Shown: positions 54,783-63,060, counted from the first letter of the stretch. The stretch is 64,000 bases of DNA from Bacteroidota bacterium (GCA_947457075.1 CANGUG010000014.1:36070-100069); one strand, 5' to 3'. Made by a program: numbers and translations. The notes: generated by a model not told the origin, from the letters alone.

Positions 54783-55241
54783 ATGAATCCTATTATTGAC
54801 TTATATAACGACTTTTTGCTTTTAAAGAAAATGTCAATCCCTTTAAAGGTTAAAAAGTATATGCTTAAAGAATTTTTAGAAGTTACAGAGTCCCCATGGA
54901 AAGTAATTGGTGTGTCAAAGCAAGCATTAATAGCATTAAAGCAAAATGGGTATAAAAAATCAGGTATTAAATTACAAAGAGCACATATAAATGACAGAGA
55001 TGTGTGGTATAATGAATTGTTTAGTAAAGCATTTATAGATTATAATGAATGGTACAAATTTTATCAAGATAATGATAAAACAATACTTGCATTATCTAGT
55101 GAAAATAAAAATATTAGAAACGTCCAATATTTTCCAATAGATATTAATATGAATTTATTTAAGAGTACCAGAATTAGTTGGGCCCATAAAAAAGATGAGA
55201 AAGATTATCTAAAAGACTTAGCAGAAAAGAATGGTATATAA
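54783..55241 (+). CDS. Orphan basic protein, 152 residues
   Basis: Not firmly recognised. It contains VSKQALIALKQNGYKKSGIKLQRAHINDR, split here into SKQALIALKQNGYK and LQRAHINDRDVWYNELF, then DNDKTILALSSENKN. The RAHINDR plus late EN pattern resembles a common hypothetical family I have seen near nucleases. It ends five bases before the polX stop (convergent). It probably works with the preceding nuclease gene; the role is unproven. Confidence 0.5.
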   Translation: MNPIIDLYNDFLLLKKMSIPLKVKKYMLKEFLEVTESPWKVIGVSKQALIALKQNGYKKSGIKLQRAHINDRDVWYNELFSKAFIDYNEWYKFYQDNDKTILALSSENKNIRNVQYFPIDINMNLFKSTRISWAHKKDEKDYLKDLAEKNGI

Positions 55242-55246
55242 CTAAA

Positions 55247-56917
55247 CTACCCCCGCTTCGCCTGCTGAAACTCTATAAATTCCATTATCTCTGCTAAACT
55301 AAAGCTACTTAAATTATTAGCTGCAGTAAGTCCTGCTTTTTGGGCTACGAGTACGCCGTATTTACAATCATCATATCCTTCAATGGCATGGGCATCGGGA
55401 TCTATTGAAATAAGCACATCATTTTCTATGGCTTTTTGTATATAACGCCAGTCCATATCCAACCTGCGAGGATGGGCATTCAATTCAATGACCACATTAT
55501 GTGCTGCGCAGGCTTCTATAATCTCGTCATGGTTTACTGGATAACCTTTCCTGCTTAATAATAAACGGCCTGTAGGATGTCCTAAAATGCTTGTATAGGG
55601 ATTAGATATTGCCTTTATTAAGCGCATCATGGCTTTTTCCTCCGTCATTTTTAAATTGGAATGCACAGAGGCAATGACAATATCAAAACTGGCTAATACT
55701 TCATCGGGGTAATCCAAGCTACCATCATTTAGTATATCGGATTCTATACTTTTAAAAATGACAAAGGGAGCTAGCTTTTTATTAAGGGTATCTATTTCTT
55801 TATGTTGTGCTATAATTCGGTCGGATTGTAAGCCATTGGCATAAAAGGCCGACTTACTATGGTCGCTGATGATTAAGTATTCATAACCTTGTTCCTTGGC
55901 GGCCAATGCCATTTGTTCAATAGTGTGTATCCCGTCGCTCCAAGTACTATGAGAATGGATGATTCCTTTAATATCGGAGGGCTGTATAGTGGCTTTCAAT
56001 GGCTTTTGGGAAGCAAGCTGTATAATTTCAGGGTTTTCTCTTTGTGGAGAGGGGATATAATGCAGGCCCACTTGCTCAAAAATGGCTTGCTCGGTAGGGA
56101 AGTCCTGTATTATAAAGTTAGGAAGCTGTTCCCAAGCATTTAAAAAGGCTGGATCGCAGGATAAGGTAAAATCTTTCCAATAAAATTGACCCGCTGAAAC
56201 AAGATGCCATCTTATTTCAAAATTATCTTCCCCTTTGCTGGAAAAATAGTGTTCATTTTTCTCTATTTTGAATAATTTGGCCGACAACCAGTCCACTAAT
56301 TGGTTTTCAGAAAGGGTAGTAACCACATCCAAAAATCCCAACCATTCCATTTGTCTTTTGAAAAATCCACTTACAATATGTTGTTCATTTGGAAATGTTT
56401 CACGCAAATTATTTTGCAAATGATTGACCAAATCTTCTACTTGCTCGTACAAATAATTTCCTTGGTGTTGCAAATAAAATGCTAAAGACTCTTGAATATT
56501 TTTTTGTGTCTTCTCCCCAAAGCCTTTGTATTTTACTAAACGGTTTTCTTCACATGCGTATAATAACTCACCAATACTTTCAATTTCTAATTCCTTCCAA
56601 ATAGTAACTATTTTTTTAGGTCCCAGTCCTTTTATTTTTAACATCTCTAAAATGCCTGGAGGTGTTTTTTGTATATACTCATTTAATATACTCAGCTCCT
56701 TGGTTTCAAGGATCTCTTGTATTTTTTTGCCAATCGCTTCACCAATACCTCTAGTTGCGTACAATTGGCTAGGGCTCATATCGGACACGGGTTCCGTGAG
56801 TTTGTCCAAAGTATAAGCAGCATTGCTATAGGCTTTTATTTTAAACTCATTTTCGCCATGAATATCCATTAGTTTGGCAAGTAAAGTAAAGTAATCCTGT
56901 ATCTCGTAATTGTGCAT
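55247..56917 (-). CDS. polX: PolX-family protein with PHP domain; polymerase site degraded
   Basis: A 556-residue PolX-like protein with an HhH N terminus (TRGIGEAIGKKIQEIL, IKGLGPKKIVTIWKEL). The nucleotidyltransferase site is degraded: SGFFKRQMEWLGFLDVV (183-199) keeps Asp197 but has Phe195 where the first Asp of GDID should be, and a later Asp is Glu (NFEIR). The PHP nuclease is intact: IIHSHSTWSDGIHT (319-332), IISDHSKS, and ISIDPDAHAI near the C terminus. It probably acts mainly as a 3'-5' or AP nuclease in repair. The length is normal. Confidence 0.9.
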   Translation of the reverse strand: MHNYEIQDYFTLLAKLMDIHGENEFKIKAYSNAAYTLDKLTEPVSDMSPSQLYATRGIGEAIGKKIQEILETKELSILNEYIQKTPPGILEMLKIKGLGPKKIVTIWKELEIESIGELLYACEENRLVKYKGFGEKTQKNIQESLAFYLQHQGNYLYEQVEDLVNHLQNNLRETFPNEQHIVSGFFKRQMEWLGFLDVVTTLSENQLVDWLSAKLFKIEKNEHYFSSKGEDNFEIRWHLVSAGQFYWKDFTLSCDPAFLNAWEQLPNFIIQDFPTEQAIFEQVGLHYIPSPQRENPEIIQLASQKPLKATIQPSDIKGIIHSHSTWSDGIHTIEQMALAAKEQGYEYLIISDHSKSAFYANGLQSDRIIAQHKEIDTLNKKLAPFVIFKSIESDILNDGSLDYPDEVLASFDIVIASVHSNLKMTEEKAMMRLIKAISNPYTSILGHPTGRLLLSRKGYPVNHDEIIEACAAHNVVIELNAHPRRLDMDWRYIQKAIENDVLISIDPDAHAIEGYDDCKYGVLVAQKAGLTAANNLSSFSLAEIMEFIEFQQAKRG

Positions 56918-56963
56918 GCGTAAAGATAATATTTGAGTGGAGTAGGTTCAAAAAAACTAAGGA

Positions 56964-56995
56964 CAAAAAAAATCCCCTCGATTGAATCGAAGGGA
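56964..56995 (-). terminator. Terminator of the histone-H1-like gene
   Basis: On the minus strand, a hairpin (arms 56973-56982 and 56986-56995, one mismatch) is followed by a run of T (complement of the A run ending 56972). This is a standard intrinsic terminator just after the gene at 57019. Confidence 0.75.
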
Positions 56996-57018
56996 CTTTC
57001 AACATTATCCGAGGATAA

Positions 57019-57240
57019 TTATTTCTTTTTAGCAGCCTTCTTAGCAGCTTTCTTAGGAGCAGCTTTTTTAGCAGCTTTCTTAGGAGCAGCTTTTTTAGCA
57101 GCCTTCTTAGGAGCAGCTTTTTTAGCAGCCTTCTTAGGAGCAGCTTTTTTAGCAGCTTTCTTAGGAGCAGCTTTCTTTACGACTTTCTTTGCAGCTTTTT
57201 TAGGAGCAGCTTTTTTAGCCGCTTTTTTTGCAGTTGCCAT
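57019..57240 (-). CDS. Histone-H1-like lysine/alanine-rich protein
   Basis: A 73-residue protein made almost only of Lys, Ala and Pro: MATAKKAAKKAAPKKAAKK, then repeats of the nine-residue unit KKAAPKKAA, ending AAKKAAKKK. The sequence resembles the C-terminal tail of eukaryotic histone H1 and the Hc1-like proteins of bacteria. It would bind DNA non-specifically and help condense the nucleoid. A 27-base DNA repeat underlies the protein repeat, so its length may vary between strains. Confidence 0.85.
   Translation of the reverse strand: MATAKKAAKKAAPKKAAKKVVKKAAPKKAAKKAAPKKAAKKAAPKKAAKKAAPKKAAKKAAPKKAAKKAAKKK
57040..57200 (-). repeat. 27-base tandem repeat in the H1-like gene
   Basis: About four to five imperfect copies of a unit encoding KKAAPKKAA. 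On the plus strand the words TTAGGAGCAGC and TTTTTAGCAGC recur with a 27-base step. Boundaries are approximate. Confidence 0.7.
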
Positions 57241-57311
57241 GTTTTTTAGATTTAATGGTTAGTAAATATGCCTAAAAGTAAAAACTTTTTTCATATTTAC
57301 AAAACTTTTTT

Positions 57312-57578
57312 TTAGGCTACCACTTCAACAGGCAAAACTGAAACAGTTGTTTTGTTGTTTTTGCCCTTTTTGAACTCAACTACACCGTTAGATAAAGCGA
57401 ATAAAGTGAAGTCTGAACCTACACCCACATTCTTACCAGGGTGGTACTGCGTACCTCTTTGACGAATAAGGATATTGCCTGATAAGGCTGGTTGACCACC
57501 ATATATCTTAACACCTAAACGTTTGCTTTGTGAATCACGGCCGTTTTTTACGGAACCTTCACCTTTCTTGTGTGCCAT
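57312..57578 (-). CDS. rpmA: 50S ribosomal protein L27
   Basis: An 88-residue L27, near the peptidyl-transferase centre. It starts [20 protein letters not shown], then [40 protein letters not shown] and the usual basic end. No cleaved N-terminal extension is present. It lies 51 bases after rplU on the same strand, the common rplU-rpmA pair. Confidence 0.97.
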   Translation of the reverse strand: MAHKKGEGSVKNGRDSQSKRLGVKIYGGQPALSGNILIRQRGTQYHPGKNVGVGSDFTLFALSNGVVEFKKGKNNKTTVSVLPVEVVA

Positions 57579-57629
57579 AGTGCGTTTGTTTTACTATACT
57601 GTTATTGACTAAACCCCGCTTATATTGAA

Positions 57630-57929
57630 TTAAGCGATGTTTTCGATTTTGATTTGAGTGTAATGAGTTCTATGACCATGCTTTTTGCGGAAACCCTTTC
57701 TACGTTTCATTTTAAAAGCGATCACTTTATCACCTTGAACTAAGTCGTTTGTAATTTCAGCCTTCACAGTCGCTTTAGTAGCGAAAGAAATGCTTCCATT
57801 ATTATCAACGAATAATACATCGTTGAATTCAACCTTGTCTCCAGTTTTACCTTGCAGGTGAGGTACATACAAGCTATCTCCTGCTTGTACTTTAAATTGT
57901 TGTCCTGCGATTTTTACTACTGCTAACAT
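57630..57929 (-). CDS. rplU: 50S ribosomal protein L21
   Basis: A 99-residue L21 that binds 23S rRNA. It opens MLAVVKIAGQQFKVQAGDSL, continues LYVPHLQGKTGDKVEFNDVL and ends KMKRRKGFRKKHGHRTHYTQ, the family signature. It is the first gene of the rplU-rpmA pair and has a good promoter upstream. Confidence 0.97.
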   Translation of the reverse strand: MLAVVKIAGQQFKVQAGDSLYVPHLQGKTGDKVEFNDVLFVDNNGSISFATKATVKAEITNDLVQGDKVIAFKMKRRKGFRKKHGHRTHYTQIKIENIA

Positions 57930-57950
57930 AATTGTCCAAAATTAGGACGG

Positions 57951-57982
57951 CAAAGGTAATTATTATTCTCCCAATTTGCAAG
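57951..57982 (-). promoter_or_regulatory. Promoter of rplU-rpmA
   Basis: On the minus strand, CTTG (57982-57979), 20 bases, then TACCTTTG (57958-57951), an exact TAnnTTTG match. The inferred start lies about 15 bases before the rplU ATG. Confidence 0.65.
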
Positions 57983-58038
57983 TAATTCTCAAAAAATATA
58001 ATAATAGCCTAAAAATAACCTTTTTAACCCCCAAGTCC

Positions 58039-58070
58039 TTTGAAGTTCAATGAAATACTACCTAAATTTG
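58039..58070 (+). promoter_or_regulatory. Promoter of the GH3-like gene
   Basis: TTTG (58039-58042), 20 bases, then TAAATTTG (58063-58070): the complete Bacteroidota sigma-A pattern. The start is expected near 58077, about 22 bases before the ATG at 58099. Confidence 0.75.
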
Positions 58071-58098
58071 TCCTAGATCCAATCCCAAAATTGACTAC

Positions 58099-59598
58099 AT
58101 GTTTAATTTCAAGTCGCTTCTTGCCAATCCATTTGCCAAAATGGTTTATTATAAGCTCCAAAAACAGGCGAAAACTGCGGTAAAGGATCAGCAAGTTATT
58201 CTAAATCAATTAGTTAAAGTTGGAAAGGGCACCCAATTTGGTAAGGACCATGGTTTTGATCAAGTTACGGACTACCCAAGTTTTAAGCAGGCTGTACCTA
58301 TCAGAGACTATGAAGGCCTAAAATCTTATATTGAATTAGTAAAAAAAGGAACCCCCAATGTACTTTGGAAGGGCCTGCCAATCTATTTTGCCAAAACCAG
58401 TGGTACGACCAGTGGCGTTAAATACATCCCTATCAGCAAAGACTCCATTAGCAACCATATTAATGGTGCCCGGAATGCCATTTTAACCTATATGGCTACG
58501 ACTGGTAATACAGCTTTTGCCGGAGGCAGAATGATATTTTTAAGTGGATCCCCCGAATTAGAAAGAGTAGGTGGAATTCCAACAGGCAGGCTTAGTGGGA
58601 TTGTAAATCATCATATACCTGCTTATTTAAGAAAAAACCAATTGCCGAGCTTCGAAACCAATTGTATTGAGGAATGGGAGGAGAAATTAGAAAAAGTGGT
58701 AGCAGAAACACTTGGCAAGGACATGACTTTAATTGGAGGGATTCCGCCCTGGATGCAAATGTACTTTGATCAATTGGTGGCTAAAACCGGAAAGCCAGTG
58801 AAGGATTTATTTCCCAATTTGCAATTACTGGTGCAAGGGGGCGTGAATTTTGAGCCTTATAAAACTAAATTATTTGAAACCATTGGCAAGGAAATAGATA
58901 CCATTGAATTGTTCCCCGCTAGCGAAGGGTTCTTTGCTTTTCAGGATAGACGCAATGAGTCGGGTCTTTTATTAAATACCAATGCCGGCATTTTTTACGA
59001 GTTTATTCCGCTTGCCGAAGTGCATGATGAAAATCCTACCCGTTTAAGTTTAGGGGAAGTACAATTGGGCGAACAGTATGCCCTCATTATTAATAGCAAC
59101 GCGGGTTTGTGGGGGTATAGTATTGGGGATACAGTGAAATTTGTGAGCGTGGATCCTTACCGAATTATTGTTACTGGCAGGATAAAACATTTTATTTCCG
59201 CATTTGGGGAGCATGTTATTGGTGAGGAAGTGGAGCAGGCTATATTAAAAGTAAACAATGAAATGGGGGCTTCGGTGGTGGAGTTTACCGTGGCACCCTT
59301 TATACAACAAGGGGAGGGGAAAAGCTACCACGAATGGTTTATTGAATTTGAAAAAGCCCCAGCCGACATGCATTTGTATAGCCAAAAGCTAAACCAATAT
59401 ATGTGCGAAAAAAATGTGTATTACCAGGATTTAATGGACGGGAAAATATTGGCACCATTACAAATTACTAGCCTAGATAAAAATGCATTTATCAATTATA
59501 TGCGTTCACTGGGAAAATTAGGGGGACAGAACAAAGTACCTCGATTAAGCAATGATCGAAATATTGCCGATGGCTTAACCGATTATATTAAGAAATAA
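58099..59598 (+). CDS. GH3 auxin-responsive-promoter family protein (adenylating enzyme)
   Basis: A 499-residue member of the GH3 family of acyl-adenylate ligases. It shows the ATP-binding region FAKTSGTTSGVKYIPIS near residue 95, then GGIPPWMQMYFDQL, LFPASEGFFAFQD and the C-terminal FISAFGEHVIGEEVEQAI. Plant members join amino acids to hormones; the bacterial substrate is not known. It has its own promoter and is followed after 58 bases by dxr. Confidence 0.9.
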   Translation: MFNFKSLLANPFAKMVYYKLQKQAKTAVKDQQVILNQLVKVGKGTQFGKDHGFDQVTDYPSFKQAVPIRDYEGLKSYIELVKKGTPNVLWKGLPIYFAKTSGTTSGVKYIPISKDSISNHINGARNAILTYMATTGNTAFAGGRMIFLSGSPELERVGGIPTGRLSGIVNHHIPAYLRKNQLPSFETNCIEEWEEKLEKVVAETLGKDMTLIGGIPPWMQMYFDQLVAKTGKPVKDLFPNLQLLVQGGVNFEPYKTKLFETIGKEIDTIELFPASEGFFAFQDRRNESGLLLNTNAGIFYEFIPLAEVHDENPTRLSLGEVQLGEQYALIINSNAGLWGYSIGDTVKFVSVDPYRIIVTGRIKHFISAFGEHVIGEEVEQAILKVNNEMGASVVEFTVAPFIQQGEGKSYHEWFIEFEKAPADMHLYSQKLNQYMCEKNVYYQDLMDGKILAPLQITSLDKNAFINYMRSLGKLGGQNKVPRLSNDRNIADGLTDYIKK

Positions 59599-59656
59599 TA
59601 ATGTAATTTTAACCGCAAGTAATTTAAATTACGCTGTCATATTTTAAAGTCATTGG

Positions 59657-60814
59657 ATGCAACAAAAAAGAATCGCTATTTTCGGATCAACTGGTTCAAT
59701 CGGTAAACAAACCCTTGAAGTAATTGCTGCGCATCCCGATTTATTTGTTGCGGAGGTTTTAACAGCTCATTCCAATGAATCATTATTAATTGAACAAGCT
59801 TTACAATTTATTCCCAATATTGTGGTGATTGGGGACATTGGAAAATACGCCATTGTCAAAAAAGCTTTGGAAGGAAAACCCATTAAAGTTTTTGCAGGGG
59901 AGGAAGCGTTGGAGCAAGTAGCAGCCATGGACTGTTATGATTTTATGATGGCAGGCATTGTGGGCTTTGCTGGATTAACACCCACATTAACCTCAGTTGA
60001 AAAAGGGAAGGCAGTAGGTTTAGCCAACAAAGAAACTTTAGTAGTTGCTGGCGATATTGTCATGCGCACCGCAAAGGAAAAAGGGGCCATGATTATTCCA
60101 GTGGATAGTGAGCACTCTGCTATTTTTCAATGTTTGGTAGGCGAAAATAATAACCCCATTGAAAAAATTATTTTAACCGCCAGTGGAGGCCCTTTCTTAG
60201 GAAAGAAGCCTAACTTTTTGGTAAATGTAAAAAGAGATCATGCATTGCAACATCCTAATTGGGCGATGGGTGCAAAAATTTCGATAGACTCTGCAACCCT
60301 TATGAATAAAGGCTTGGAGATGATTGAAGCAAAATGGTTGTTTGGATTAGCACCTGAACAAATTAAAGTAGTAATACATCCGCAAAGTATTATTCATAGC
60401 ATGGTACAATTTGAGGATGGAAGTATCAAAGCGCAAATGGGCCTGCCGGATATGAAATTACCCATTCAATATGCAATGGCATTTCCACAACGATTAAAAA
60501 ATGATTTTCCAAGATATTATTTTGATAAACCCAATGTGTTAAATTTTGATGAGCCGGATGTTAAAACATTTAGAAATTTACAATTGGCCACCGACGCAAT
60601 GTACAAAGGAGGGAATATGCCCTGTATTTTAAATGCTGCAAATGAAATTGCAGTGTATGCATTTTTGAAAAATAGAATTGGCTTTATGGATATGACCGAT
60701 ATGATTGAAAGAACATTAGAGAAAATTGAATACATCGCAAATCCAACATTAAACGATTATTTTGAAACAGATGGAGAAGCGCGTAGTTTCGCTGCTTCCT
60801 TAATACAACTATAA
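59657..60814 (+). CDS. dxr: 1-deoxy-D-xylulose 5-phosphate reductoisomerase
   Basis: A 385-residue enzyme that converts DXP to MEP with NADPH, the committed step of the non-mevalonate isoprenoid pathway. It has the nucleotide motif IFGSTGSIGKQTLEVI (8-23), GLANKETLVVAGDIV, IPVDSEHSAIFQCL with the metal-binding Asp and Glu, ILTASGGPFLGK, WAMGAKISIDSATLMNKGLE and IHPQSIIHSMVQFEDG. The length is normal. rseP follows after 3 bases, as in many bacteria. Confidence 0.97.
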   Translation: MQQKRIAIFGSTGSIGKQTLEVIAAHPDLFVAEVLTAHSNESLLIEQALQFIPNIVVIGDIGKYAIVKKALEGKPIKVFAGEEALEQVAAMDCYDFMMAGIVGFAGLTPTLTSVEKGKAVGLANKETLVVAGDIVMRTAKEKGAMIIPVDSEHSAIFQCLVGENNNPIEKIILTASGGPFLGKKPNFLVNVKRDHALQHPNWAMGAKISIDSATLMNKGLEMIEAKWLFGLAPEQIKVVIHPQSIIHSMVQFEDGSIKAQMGLPDMKLPIQYAMAFPQRLKNDFPRYYFDKPNVLNFDEPDVKTFRNLQLATDAMYKGGNMPCILNAANEIAVYAFLKNRIGFMDMTDMIERTLEKIEYIANPTLNDYFETDGEARSFAASLIQL

Positions 60815-60817
60815 CAT

Positions 60818-62170
60818 ATGTACACTTTAGCAATTGATTTTGCATCCGTAGCTGTGAAAACAGCACAGTTTATTTTATCCTTCTCAATACTGGTGGTATT
60901 GCACGAATTGGGACATTTTATTCCTGCTAGATTATTTAAAACAAGAGTAGAAAAATTTTATTTATTCTTTAATCCTGGCTTTAGCCTTTGGAAAAAGAAA
61001 ATAGGGGAAACAGAATATGGTATTGGTTGGATTCCATTTGGAGGGTATGTGAAAATTGCCGGTATGATTGACGAAAGCATGGATACCAATCAATTAAACA
61101 AAGCGCCTGAAAGTTGGGAGCTAAGATCAAAACCTGCTTATCAAAGATTAATTGTAATGCTGGGCGGTGTAATTGTAAATGTGTTATTGGCCATTGTGAT
61201 ATTTATTGGGATTGTTTGGTATTGGGGGGAAGAATATTTGCCAGCTAAAAATGTAACTTATGGAGTGCATACAAGTGAATTGGCAAAATCCATTGGAATG
61301 AAGGAAGGAGATATTGTTGTTTCATTAGACAATAAAGAACTAGACAATTTTGATGTGTTAGAATCTAAGTTGGTATTGGAGAATCCAACATCTATCCAAG
61401 TAAAAAGAGGAGATAGCATGTTATCATTGGCTATTCCATCTACTTTATCTTCCTCTTTAGCGAAATTTAAAAAAACAGTTCCTTTTGTTACACTGCGATT
61501 CCCTGTAATTATTGATTCAGTAGGGAGTACCGCAACAACATTGGAAGGAACTCAATTTCAAAAAGGGGATACCTTATTAAAAATTAATAATCAGTCTGTT
61601 CAATACAGGTATGAGTTTGAGGATATCAAGAAAAAATTAGCCGACTCTACCATTACTGTGTTGGCAAAAAGAGGAAATGATACAGTGACTATAAAAGCGA
61701 AAGTGAGTGGCGCGGGTCAACTGGGATTATTTTTAAAATTACCATCAAGTATATTTAAGACCATTCAAAAGGACTATACATTATGGTCTGCTATTCCTGT
61801 GGGTACCAAAAGATGTTTTAGTACTTTGGATAACTATGTACAAGGAATCAAACAAATTTTTACTGGCAAGGTAAATCCAAATGATTCCTTAGGTAGTTTA
61901 ATTAGCATTGGGAACACTTTTTCCGCACAATGGGACTGGTATAAATTTTGGTCATTGACAGCTATTTTTTCCATCATCTTGGCCTTTATGAACGTGCTGC
62001 CTATTCCGGCATTAGACGGAGGACATGCCTTATTTATTTTATTTGAAATGATCACAGGCCGTAAACCAAGCGACAAATTCATGGAGTATGCACAGGTGGT
62101 AGGCATGGTGCTGATGTTTGGTTTAATGTTTTATGCATTAGGACTAGACGTATGGCGTTTGTTCAAATAG
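60818..62170 (+). CDS. rseP: Site-2 protease RseP
   Basis: A 450-residue intramembrane zinc metalloprotease. The first helix has LVVLHELGHFIPARLF with the HExxH site at 29-33. Two periplasmic PDZ-like regions follow (IGMKEGDIVVSLDNKEL, and GTQFQKGDTLLKIN). The second active-site motif is NVLPIPALDGGHALFIL near the C terminus, with the metal-binding Asp. It cuts membrane anchors of anti-sigma factors. It starts three bases after dxr, so the two are co-transcribed. Confidence 0.95.
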   Translation: MYTLAIDFASVAVKTAQFILSFSILVVLHELGHFIPARLFKTRVEKFYLFFNPGFSLWKKKIGETEYGIGWIPFGGYVKIAGMIDESMDTNQLNKAPESWELRSKPAYQRLIVMLGGVIVNVLLAIVIFIGIVWYWGEEYLPAKNVTYGVHTSELAKSIGMKEGDIVVSLDNKELDNFDVLESKLVLENPTSIQVKRGDSMLSLAIPSTLSSSLAKFKKTVPFVTLRFPVIIDSVGSTATTLEGTQFQKGDTLLKINNQSVQYRYEFEDIKKKLADSTITVLAKRGNDTVTIKAKVSGAGQLGLFLKLPSSIFKTIQKDYTLWSAIPVGTKRCFSTLDNYVQGIKQIFTGKVNPNDSLGSLISIGNTFSAQWDWYKFWSLTAIFSIILAFMNVLPIPALDGGHALFILFEMITGRKPSDKFMEYAQVVGMVLMFGLMFYALGLDVWRLFK

Positions 62171-62174
62171 ACAT

Positions 62175-62205
62175 TTTGCAATTGAGCAAATAAAGCGTAA
62201 TTTTA
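62175..62205 (+). promoter_or_regulatory. Probable ssrA promoter
   Basis: TTTG (62175-62178), 19 bases, then TAATTTTA (62198-62205), one base off TAnnTTTG. The start would fall about 30 bases before the mature tmRNA, leaving a short 5' trailer removed by RNase P. Confidence 0.5.
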
Positions 62206-62242
62206 CAGGTTCTTAATAAGTTTTACCCGACTTATCAGCTTT

Positions 62243-62612
62243 GGGGTCGTATGGTTTTGACAGCAAGCGTAGCGGTTGGGGTAAGCATGCAGTGCGTTGG
62301 ATAATTAGCACTTAAATCTGAATATCAAACAATCAAACGGCGAAACAAACTACGCCATGGCTGCTTAATTCAGTGAATTAACTTCCATTATGGCCGAGCA
62401 AGCAGGTAGGCCCTTTACCCGCAGCTTAGCTTAATCAAAACAAAAAGGGATGCGATAGGAGTAGGCTGTGCCTCCTATTTAAGTACCATTCAGCTAAGTA
62501 GTAGATTGGTTTGTGTTTTTCCTGTCTACCGCCGACAAATAATAAAACAATAAGCATGTAGAAGACCAATGGTAACATTGTTTGGACAGGGGTTCGACTC
62601 CCCTCGACTCCA
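62243..62612 (+). ncRNA. ssrA: Transfer-messenger RNA
   Basis: Rescues stalled ribosomes by acting as tRNA-Ala and then as mRNA. The 5' end GGGGTCG pairs with CGACTCC near the 3' end, which is preceded by a T-arm GGGTTCGACTCCC. The tag frame GGC GAA ACA AAC TAC GCC ATG GCT GCT TAA (62339-62368) gives GETNYAMAA, a Bacteroidota-type tag. The CCA end is not encoded in full and would be added. Pseudoknot stems follow the tag. Mature-end positions are approximate within two bases. Confidence 0.93.
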
Positions 62613-62620
62613 CATTAATT

Positions 62621-62675
62621 AAAATGGATTTATTGTAATTGGTTGTTTATCAATTTTTTACAATAAATCCATTTT
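62621..62675 (+). terminator. ssrA terminator
   Basis: A perfect 18-base inverted repeat (62621-62638 and 62658-62675), beginning AAAATGGATTTATTG, with a 19-base loop and T-rich sequence after it. It lies directly after the tmRNA gene. Confidence 0.8.
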
Positions 62676-62678
62676 TTA

Positions 62679-62698
62679 TTTAGCCCACATTTAGCCCA
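62679..62698. repeat. Short direct repeat after ssrA, att-like
   Basis: TTTAGCCCA occurs at 62679-62687 and again at 62690-62698. Short repeats just after tmRNA genes are frequent integration scars. No partner site or integrase is seen, so this is only suggestive. Confidence 0.25.
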
Positions 62699-62719
62699 TA
62701 AAAAGTTTATTCTTGTTGT

Positions 62720-62878
62720 TTATCTTCTTCTTTGGTTAGTCCATATGAAAGGCTTTTTTACCTTTTGGTTAAATTGTGTCTGTGTTTGTGCACAGTTAAA
62801 TAAAATATTATTATCGAAAATTAAATCGTCGATGTGATTTTGAGGTATGAATAAGGAGTAAAAAGTATGTTCTGTCAT
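62720..62878 (-). CDS. Small orphan, 52 residues
   Basis: An open frame starting MTEHTFYSLFIPQNHIDDL and ending KKPFIWTNQRRR. It has an in-frame stop directly before its ATG and lies 26 bases after the fragment at 62905. Its composition is protein-like (basic, aromatic). It overlaps the tail of another frame that I treat as a pseudogene product. The family is unknown. It could also be the remains of a larger gene. Confidence 0.4.
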   Translation of the reverse strand: MTEHTFYSLFIPQNHIDDLIFDNNILFNCAQTQTQFNQKVKKPFIWTNQRRR

Positions 62879-62904
62879 TTACAAGACTTTGCCCAGCGAG
62901 AACA

Positions 62905-63011
62905 TCACTCGCAATACTTTGAAAATTCTCGAAATATGCTTCTGTATTTTTGTCTATATCAAGAGAGTAGCCATTTACTCTAATTATTGTACTATTCAAA
63001 TTATATTTCAT
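62905..63011 (-). pseudogene. Fragment of the gene at the right edge, with one base lost
   Basis: About 100 bases on the minus strand closely repeat the 3' end of the partial gene at 63779-64000. With one base restored (the other copy has an extra G in GATATAGGAC), both read YSLDIGQKYRSIFREFSKYC followed by one residue and TGA. Here the base is missing, so the frame runs on into unrelated sequence. Only the end of the gene is present. Confidence 0.6.
62908..63011 (-). repeat. Direct repeat, copy 1 (copy 2 at 63784-63889)
   Basis: The block from GCAATACTTTGAAAATTC through AAGAGAGTAG is nearly identical at both sites apart from one extra C in copy 2 near 63828. The match then fades but stays visible through ATTATTGTACTAT. 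Both copies are in the same orientation and bracket the secreted orphan. Confidence 0.75.
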
Positions 63012-63013
63012 TA

Positions 63014-63060
63014 ACTATATGCTAATCTAGTATTTATAAACTACTTGATTAGCATATAGT
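63014..63060. repeat. Perfect inverted repeat at the fragment boundary
   Basis: ACTATATGCTAATC (63014-63027) and GATTAGCATATAGT (63047-63060) with a 19-base loop that holds a second TAGT/ACTA pairing. It starts three bases after the fragment's ATG. It may be a terminator, an operator or the end of a small mobile unit. The rest of 63061-63206 is AT-rich without a supported gene. Confidence 0.5.

Noticed and set aside
56933..57262. Plus-strand frame reading AAFLGAAFLAAFLG repeats
   Set aside because: It is the mirror of the H1-like gene. Lys codons read backwards give Phe/Leu, and the repeats make a long open frame by chance.
62811..63011. A 66-residue minus-strand frame as a gene
   Set aside because: Comparison with the edge gene shows this frame exists only because one base is missing. 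Part of it overlaps the better 52-residue frame.
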